Shown: positions 59,094 to 64,000 of the stretch, in pieces
Position numbering within the stretch: position 1 is the stretch's first letter
Layout: every line of letters begins with the position of its first letter
NCBI GenBank assembly: GCA_958370785.1
Contig: CATXKN010000001.1
Span: forward strand, 413,960 to 477,959
Direction of reading: 5' to 3'
Length of the DNA: 64,000 bases
Source: an uncultured Collinsella sp.
GTDB lineage: Bacteria > Actinomycetota > Coriobacteriia > Coriobacteriales > Coriobacteriaceae
Notes under the pieces: generated by a model
What the model was told of the DNA's origin: nothing
Database searches by the model: none
What the model saw: the letters and a program-made list of their open reading frames with translations, nothing else
Translations under genes and position numbers: made by a program

Positions 59094-59297
59094 ATGGCGA
59101 ATGGAAATGCAGCGACTATTTTAGGCTCGGCTCGGCTCGGCTCGGCTCGGCAGGAGCATAGCGCCGCTTTTTCAGCGTTTCAAGTCTTATTTCATACAAT
59201 TTATAACGATCCAGTTGCCGGAGACAGGGCGCAGTATGCCTTGGCTTCGGTTTTTTGTGTTTGCCGGAAGGATGGTGGTTTGATTTTGAAGTCCTAA
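59094..59297 (+). CDS. Small ORF (67 aa) carrying a pentanucleotide repeat
   Basis: ATG at 59094 with AGGAGG eight bases upstream. The product starts MANGNAATILGSARLGSARQ and continues through a hydrophobic segment (AAFSAFQVLFHTIYN) to a Cys-containing end (ASVFCVCRKDGG). The five GGCTC units are within codons 11-19, so gain or loss of one unit would shift the frame. I recognise no family. It precedes the surface protein gene by 105 bases and has the same AT-rich composition downstream of the tract. May be a leader peptide or a decayed gene. Confidence 0.45.
   Translation: MANGNAATILGSARLGSARQEHSAAFSAFQVLFHTIYNDPVAGDRAQYALASVFCVCRKDGGLILKS
59124..59150 (+). repeat. Pentanucleotide tract (GGCTC)5
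   Basis: Five perfect GGCTC units plus GG. Short tandem repeats with units not divisible by three inside an early reading frame are classical slipped-strand hot spots. Confidence 0.9.
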
Positions 59298-59402
59298 CCA
59301 CAACCGGCAAATCAATCTTTCCGGTTAAACCTTCTATCTTCTCCGGCGTGCCCGCTGTCGGAGGAAGTGAATGGCGGACAGAATTATTTTGGAGGAATGA
59401 AA

Positions 59403-61124
59403 ATGAAGAAGAAGCTTCTAGGCGTTCTGCTTGCGTTGTGCCTCGCGATGACACTTGTTCCGATGACAGCCTTTGCAGGAGAGAACGCGCAAAGCAGCAA
59501 AATATCAATCACAACAGTAGATGAGCTTTTGCAATTTGCAAAAGCTGTGGACAATGGCGAATATGACGATAAAACAGATGCAGTTGTATCGCTTGATGCA
59601 GATTTGGATTTAACAGGCATTGCGTGGACACCAATTGGTAGCGTATTTGCTGCTGATGGAACTCTGCAGCATTACTTCAGCGGCAAGTTTTATGGAAACG
59701 GGCATACGATTTCCAATTTAGATTTTTCCGAAAACTATGGAAAGACGGAATATCCGTCTTTCGGATTATTCAGTGAGGTTTACGGCGCTGAAATTTCCGG
59801 TTTGACAATTCAAGGCAAGCTGGATGTATCCAATTCAGGGTATGTCTATTTTGGAACGGTAGCGGGTGTTGCAGCAGACAGCAAAATTTCTGACTGCGTT
59901 TCGGATGTATCATTCACGGATACAGACAAATATATTAACGGTACTGCGGCTATGTGCGGATATGCAATAAATAGCACGATTGAGTACTGCCAAAACAAGG
60001 GAAATTTTTCAATAACGAAGGATGTCAGCTCTTTCCAGATGGGCGGTATCGTAGGTATTGCTGAAAACAGTACCGTTCAGTATTGTGCTAATACAGGCGA
60101 TATGACCTCTTGGACACCCTGTACCGGCGGAATCGTTGGGCAGTTGTATCAAGCTTCAAAGATTATCAATTGTTATTCCACAGGGAAAATGGCTCCTCTT
60201 GGCAATGGAACTACGGATTTCGGCGGCATTGCAGGCATAGTTGGTGCTGGCACTGAAATCAGACATTGCTATTTCGCTGGTGAAATGGATTTATCTCAAT
60301 ACGCTGCCACTACACCTTATAAGCGCTTAGGTGGTATTGCAGGCGGTGTTTCTTCTGATGCACCTGCTTTTGAAAACAATTATTTCGTGGGAACTGAGAA
60401 TGTCCCGGCTTGCTTTAAGTACCAGAATGCTGGAACAGAAAAGACCCTTGACTCCATGAAAACGGAAGATTTCTTTAATGAAATCACTGCTGCTGGCGGC
60501 AATTATCGATTCAACTCAAATGGCACACCTATTCTGCCAGCACCGAAATATGCAGTTTCTTTTGATGTAACACCTGCTGAACTGACAAATGTAATCATCA
60601 AAGTGAACGGTCAGGCAGTAACAAACCCCGCCAATTTGGAGGCAGGTACTTATCAAGCCGAAGTCAGCGCAGATAATTGCGAGGTTTTCAATTCCAATAT
60701 TACGATTACGGCTGATACGGCAACTCATTCGCGTACTATCGCAATGACTTATTTGCCTGCTGACTACACCAAAGTCGATGCAGCCATTGCCAAAGCAAAT
60801 GCCCTGAACAAAGATGAATACAAAGACTTCACTGCGGTAGAAGCTGCCATCAAGGCTGTTGTCCGCGACAAGAACATCACTGAACAGAGCGAAGTGGATG
60901 CAATGGCGAAGGCTATCGAAGATGCCATTGCTGCTCTTGAGAAAAAACCTGTCAGCGCCAAGAAGAAAAAACCTGCCAGCACCAAACCGGCAACATCCGA
61001 TAAGCTTCCGCAGGCTGGCGATACAAACAGCCTTGCTTTGTGGATCGCCCTGCTGTTCGCCAGCGTCGGCGCAGTAACCGTGACAACCGTATACAGCAGA
61101 ACGAAAAAGCGCAGCGTAAAGTAA
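59403..61124 (+). CDS. Sortase-anchored surface protein with GLUG-like repeats
   Basis: 573 aa. Signal peptide 1-25 (KKKLLGVLLALCLAMTLVPM...AFA). From about 35 to 330 a repeat region of beta-helix type with GLUG-like units (GIVGIAENSTVQYCANTGDM, GGIVGQLYQASKIINCYSTG, GIAGIVGAGTEIRHCYFAGE). A PEGA-like stretch near 370-440, a FIVAR-like three-helix module about 455-515, then a Lys/Pro linker and sorting signal LPQAGD (535-540), membrane span and KKR tail. Start set by GGAGG seven bases before. Codons are AT-rich, unlike all neighbours, suggesting transfer from a Firmicute. Likely adhesin. Confidence 0.88.
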   Translation: MKKKLLGVLLALCLAMTLVPMTAFAGENAQSSKISITTVDELLQFAKAVDNGEYDDKTDAVVSLDADLDLTGIAWTPIGSVFAADGTLQHYFSGKFYGNGHTISNLDFSENYGKTEYPSFGLFSEVYGAEISGLTIQGKLDVSNSGYVYFGTVAGVAADSKISDCVSDVSFTDTDKYINGTAAMCGYAINSTIEYCQNKGNFSITKDVSSFQMGGIVGIAENSTVQYCANTGDMTSWTPCTGGIVGQLYQASKIINCYSTGKMAPLGNGTTDFGGIAGIVGAGTEIRHCYFAGEMDLSQYAATTPYKRLGGIAGGVSSDAPAFENNYFVGTENVPACFKYQNAGTEKTLDSMKTEDFFNEITAAGGNYRFNSNGTPILPAPKYAVSFDVTPAELTNVIIKVNGQAVTNPANLEAGTYQAEVSADNCEVFNSNITITADTATHSRTIAMTYLPADYTKVDAAIAKANALNKDEYKDFTAVEAAIKAVVRDKNITEQSEVDAMAKAIEDAIAALEKKPVSAKKKKPASTKPATSDKLPQAGDTNSLALWIALLFASVGAVTVTTVYSRTKKRSVK

Positions 61125-61204
61125 AACTAAGTATTTAGCCCAAGGGACCGTCGCTTTCCTATATTCAGACAACCAGTCCGGTGAGTCGCGCTCAAGACCC
61201 GAGA

Positions 61205-61340
61205 GGGCCGCGTGCCCGCCCGCAATATATTTGATTGATCGCGAGTTCCGCACGCAAAGAAGGCCACTTAATGTGGCCTTCGTCTTGCGCAGGACTGCCC
61301 GAGCAGGCAATCAAATATATTGCGGGCGGGCACGCGGCCC
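61205..61340 (+). repeat. Long covarying hairpin element, family 1 copy B
   Basis: A perfect 33-bp outer stem (starting GGGCCGCGTGCCCGCCCGCA and ending in ATATATTTGATTG) encloses GATCGCGAGTTCCGCACG, an inner hairpin GAAGGCCAC-TTAAT-GTGGCCTTC, and GCAGGACTGCCCGAGCAGGC. These three blocks match those at 11619-11733 while stems differ in both outer and inner helices. Lies between convergent genes, as copy A does. Confidence 0.78.
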
Positions 61341-61349
61341 AACTTATCG

Positions 61350-62555
61350 TTACGACAGCGCAATACCGCCAAGCCAGCCCCAGCGCACGCCAGAGCCAGT
61401 GCCGTAGAACCCAATGAACGAGTCAAGCGACCTCGACGTAATGGCGCCCTCGTTGCTCATAACGATGCCGCCGCCAACATAGATGCCCACGTGTCCGTAC
61501 AGCAGACCCGGTGTACCGGTGCCGCTGTGCGACGAGTCGGCCACGATCATGCCCACCTGCAGCGCCGAACGATTGGAGCTGTAGCACCAGGCGTTAAACA
61601 TGTCGCACGCATTGCCGCCAAAGTAGCCCACGCCGGCGTTACGGAACACGTTGGTAACCCACGCCGCGCACCAGTTCTGGCCAGGCGAAGGCGTGGAGTA
61701 GCACGCGTTGACGACAGCCTGCTGCTTGCCCGAGCCGGCATTCTGTTGCGGAGTTCCGGGCGCATACGATCCGCCGCCCGAGCTTGAACCACCCGAGTAG
61801 GAATTGTTCTTGTTTGCGGCAGCCGCGGCAGCGGCAGCCTTCTTGGCAGCCTCCTCGGCCTGAGCGGCAGCAAGAATCTCGGAATCGCGCTGGGCCATGA
61901 GCTCCTTGACATCGTCGGAGAGGCCGTTCAGAACCGTCTGGACCTCCTGCTGCTTGGCCTGCATGTCCTGCATCTGAGCAGTCTGCTGGTCCTTGAGCTT
62001 CTCCAAGTCGGCTTTTTGCGACTCGAGCTCGGACTTCTGTGTATCGAGCTCTTTCTGGATGGTCTGGATGTCCTCGATGGCGTCACGGTCACTCTTGTTG
62101 ATCTTCTCGACGTAATGCGCGTTGGCGACGAGCTCCTCAAACGAACCAGAAGCGAGCAGCAACGACAGGATGTTGGTGCCGCCCGACTTGTAGCTGGCGG
62201 CAACGCGATCGGAAAGGTCGCTGCGCTTCTCTTTGAGCTCGGACTTCTTGGTGTCGATCTGAGCCTGCGTCTCGTCAATCTGGCCCTGTACGCCTTCGAT
62301 ATCGCTGAGGGTCTGGGCATTCTTGTTGGCGAGCGTCGCGTACTCATTAGCGATGCTGTCGAGCTGGGCCTGGACCTCGTCGAGCTGGGCCTGGGCGGCA
62401 TTCAGTTTGTCGGTGGTTTCTTGGCTGGCCTCAGCCGCATGGGCGCGAGCAGGCAGGCCAAAAAGAACAGCCGCGGAAGCGGCGCCGAAAAGAGCCTTAA
62501 GGGCAGTGCGGCGCGAAAGCTCCTGCGTAAAGATGGAATCGTTGTTTGGTGACAT
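61350..62555 (-). CDS. Tat-exported coiled-coil peptidoglycan hydrolase (CHAP/NlpC-like)
   Basis: 401 aa. The N-terminus has a twin-arginine signal (SRRTALKALFGAASAAVLFG), cleavage near AHA at 40. Residues 42-245 are a long coiled coil of the PcsB/FtsEX-activated type (repeated QAQLDEVQAQLD and SELKEKRSDLSD) with an Ala-rich linker and a Ser/Gly stretch. The C-terminal catalytic domain has a Cys in PGQNWCAAWVTNVF and a His in LLYGHVGIYVGGG, as in CHAP or NlpC/P60 amidases. Probably cleaves peptidoglycan at division. Export through the TatAC system at the left end of the window is plausible. Confidence 0.85.
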   Translation of the reverse strand: MSPNNDSIFTQELSRRTALKALFGAASAAVLFGLPARAHAAEASQETTDKLNAAQAQLDEVQAQLDSIANEYATLANKNAQTLSDIEGVQGQIDETQAQIDTKKSELKEKRSDLSDRVAASYKSGGTNILSLLLASGSFEELVANAHYVEKINKSDRDAIEDIQTIQKELDTQKSELESQKADLEKLKDQQTAQMQDMQAKQQEVQTVLNGLSDDVKELMAQRDSEILAAAQAEEAAKKAAAAAAAANKNNSYSGGSSSGGGSYAPGTPQQNAGSGKQQAVVNACYSTPSPGQNWCAAWVTNVFRNAGVGYFGGNACDMFNAWCYSSNRSALQVGMIVADSSHSGTGTPGLLYGHVGIYVGGGIVMSNEGAITSRSLDSFIGFYGTGSGVRWGWLGGIALS

Positions 62556-62823
62556 ATGTACTCCGTTACATGCTTATTTATATGTCGCTCAACTCAAACA
62601 TATTAACGCACATCGCGCTTGTCCCAACTATTTCCACGAACGGCTGGAAAAGTATGGTCAGCGGCTCGCAAATACGCCCCACACCAAAGGTAAGAATTAT
62701 GCAAATAACGACCTATGAGTACGTTAACATCAATCCTCTGGTTTTCCTGCCCCGCGTGTTTTGGGTGCCCCCAGCTGCGCTATACTCCCCTCAAGAAGTG
62801 TTCCTGATTCGATAGGAGACTAC

Positions 62824-63885
62824 ATGTCCAAAGCACTCGACCCCAAAGACACCTGCGTCCTCGTTACCGGCGGCGCCGGCTTTATCGGCTCGCACACCGT
62901 CGTTCAGCTGCTCGAGGGTGGCTACCAGGTTGTCGTCGTCGATGACCTCTCCAACTCCAGCGCCGTTGCCATCGACCGCGTCAAGACCATCGTGGGCGAC
63001 GAGGCCGCCAAGAACCTCACCTTCTACGAGGCCAACGTGCTCGACCGCGATGCGATGAACAAGATCTTCGATACCCACCAGATCGACCGCGTCATCCACT
63101 TCGCCGGCTTTAAGGCCGTTGGCGAGTCGGTGAGCAAGCCCGTCGAGTACTACCACAACAATATCGAGAACACCCTGGTGCTCATCGATGTCATGCGCAA
63201 CCACGGTTGTAAGTCCATCATCTTCTCGAGCTCTTCGACCGTCTACGGCGATCCGGACAATCCTCCCGTCACCGAAGAGGACCCCAAGAAGCCCGCGACC
63301 AACCCCTATGGTTGGACCAAGTGGATGATTGAGCAGATTCTCATGGACGTCCACACCGCCGACCCCGAGTGGGACGTCGTGCTGCTCCGTTATTTCAATC
63401 CCATCGGCGCCCATCCGTCGGGCCTGATCGGCGAGGATCCCAAGGGTATCCCCAACAACCTGGTGCCTTACGTCGCCCAGGTCGCCGTCGGTAAGCTCGA
63501 GGCCGTTCAGGTCTTTGGCAACGATTACCCCACCCCCGACGGCACCGGTGTTCGCGACTACATCCACGTGTGCGACCTGGCATCTGGTCACGTTGCCGCC
63601 CTCAACTGGATGAACGGCAAGACCGGCGTCGAGATCTTTAACCTGGGCACCGGCACCGGTACCTCGGTACTCGAGGTCGTCGCCGCCTTCTCCAAGGCCT
63701 GCGGCAAGGAGCTGCCCTATGTGATCCGCGAGCGCCGTGCCGGCGACATCGCTGCCAACTGGTGCGATGCCTCCAAGGCCGAGCGCATGATGGGCTGGAA
63801 GGCCCAGTACGACATCGCGGACATGTGCCGCGATAGCTGGAACTGGCAGAGCCACAACCCCAACGGCTTCGCCGACGCCGAGTAG
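62824..63885 (+). CDS. galE: UDP-glucose 4-epimerase
   Basis: Interconverts UDP-galactose and UDP-glucose (Leloir pathway, also precursor for surface glycans). 353-aa short-chain dehydrogenase-like fold. Rossmann motif LVTGGAGFIGSHTVVQLL, VIHFAGFKAVGESV, IFSSSSTVYGDP, catalytic YGWTK in NPYGWTKWMIEQIL, LLRYFNPIGAHPSGLIGEDP and DYIHVCDLASGHVAAL. RBS AGGAG. No other gal genes adjacent. Divergent from the hydrolase gene; the 62556-62823 gap shows no other feature. Confidence 0.96.
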   Translation: MSKALDPKDTCVLVTGGAGFIGSHTVVQLLEGGYQVVVVDDLSNSSAVAIDRVKTIVGDEAAKNLTFYEANVLDRDAMNKIFDTHQIDRVIHFAGFKAVGESVSKPVEYYHNNIENTLVLIDVMRNHGCKSIIFSSSSTVYGDPDNPPVTEEDPKKPATNPYGWTKWMIEQILMDVHTADPEWDVVLLRYFNPIGAHPSGLIGEDPKGIPNNLVPYVAQVAVGKLEAVQVFGNDYPTPDGTGVRDYIHVCDLASGHVAALNWMNGKTGVEIFNLGTGTGTSVLEVVAAFSKACGKELPYVIRERRAGDIAANWCDASKAERMMGWKAQYDIADMCRDSWNWQSHNPNGFADAE

Positions 63886-63897
63886 CACTCAACCGCG

Positions 63898-63927
63898 GTA
63901 GATTTCTAGGCATATTCCAAAATCTAC
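63898..63927. other. Small hairpin after galE
   Basis: GTAGATTT and AAATCTAC form an eight-bp stem around a 14-base loop, 13 bases past the galE stop. No T run. A weak terminator at most. Confidence 0.35.
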
Positions 63928-63945
63928 GGGCCCCGGCCTCCAATG

Positions 63946-64000
63946 TGAACTGCACCCCAAAACTTGGACGGCTTAAATAAGAACTACGCCGCAAGGGACT
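63946..64000. mobile_element. Probable terminus of an IS3-family insertion sequence
   Basis: TGAACTGCACCCCAAAACTT at 63946 closely resembles the terminal inverted repeats of IS3-family (IS150 group) elements, which begin TG and contain CCCCAAAA-TTGGAC. The transposase would lie beyond base 64000. Direction and integrity cannot be judged from 55 bases. Confidence 0.6.

Noticed and set aside
1..64000. CRISPR arrays, rRNA genes, prophage
   Set aside because: No regularly spaced direct repeats, no rRNA sequence and no phage structural genes were seen; the repeats found are inverted and dispersed.

Overview
The window looks like chromosome of a high-GC gut actinobacterium of the class Coriobacteriia, most likely Collinsella. 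This is inferred from overall GC, codon use, strong GGAGG ribosome sites and gene content (HisZ-dependent short HisG, family II pyrophosphatase, phosphoketolase, DUF2207 and Tat genes). No rRNA operon, CRISPR array or prophage is visible. One tRNA (Leu-UAA) is present.

Layout. 1-8.2 kb: tatC (cut by the left edge) and tatA, a STAS anti-anti-sigma protein, a MocR-like aspartate aminotransferase, nhaA with a possible leader attenuator, ppaC and a membrane diguanylate cyclase. 8.4-11.5 kb: a ROK sugar kinase divergent from GntR-manA. 11.7-16.7 kb: pcrA/uvrD, uppP, uspA. 16.8-20.3 kb: hipBA with three operator copies, then a BceRS-like two-component pair. 20.5-24.1 kb: aminotransferase plus ornithine cyclodeaminase, divergent from a PucR regulator. 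24.1-31.8 kb: an unknown protein, purH, GNAT, DUF2207, gluQ, a phosphoesterase. 32.3-35.5 kb: a DUF4342-like protein and an OmpR/HK pair enclosed by two related giant palindromes. 35.6-43 kb: VOC and PTS IIB, a membrane protein, tRNA-Leu, ppx, divIC, eno, yfcE-mazG, an orphan LarC2 domain.

43.2-52.2 kb is a complete histidine pathway. The operon reads hisZG (a fusion), hisD, hisC, hisB, hisH, hisA, hisF, hisI, hisE on the minus strand, and a PHP-type histinol-phosphate phosphatase converges on it. 52.7-57.8 kb: an AEC transporter and a LacI regulator-phosphoketolase pair with twin operators at the phosphoketolase promoter. 58-64 kb: murB, an AT-rich (foreign-looking) sortase-anchored surface protein preceded by a small ORF with a pentanucleotide tract, a Tat-exported peptidoglycan hydrolase, galE, and at the right edge what looks like an IS3-family terminus.

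The most unusual content is intergenic. There are several families of very long, often perfect hairpins (33-40 bp stems). Copies of one family keep their internal motifs and loops, but the stems differ between copies and stay self-complementary within each copy. Examples are 11619-11733 with 61205-61340, a ~300 bp double-hairpin block at 52435-52736 and 53691-53990, and 180 bp palindromes at 32281-32462 and 35312-35499. This covariation points to selection on (or a mechanism that maintains) structure. It is the best candidate here for an undescribed system. Shorter interspersed hairpin families (TTGGCGCAAAG and AACCTGCCAAAA types) also occur. All assignments come from reading the sequence; no database search was run.
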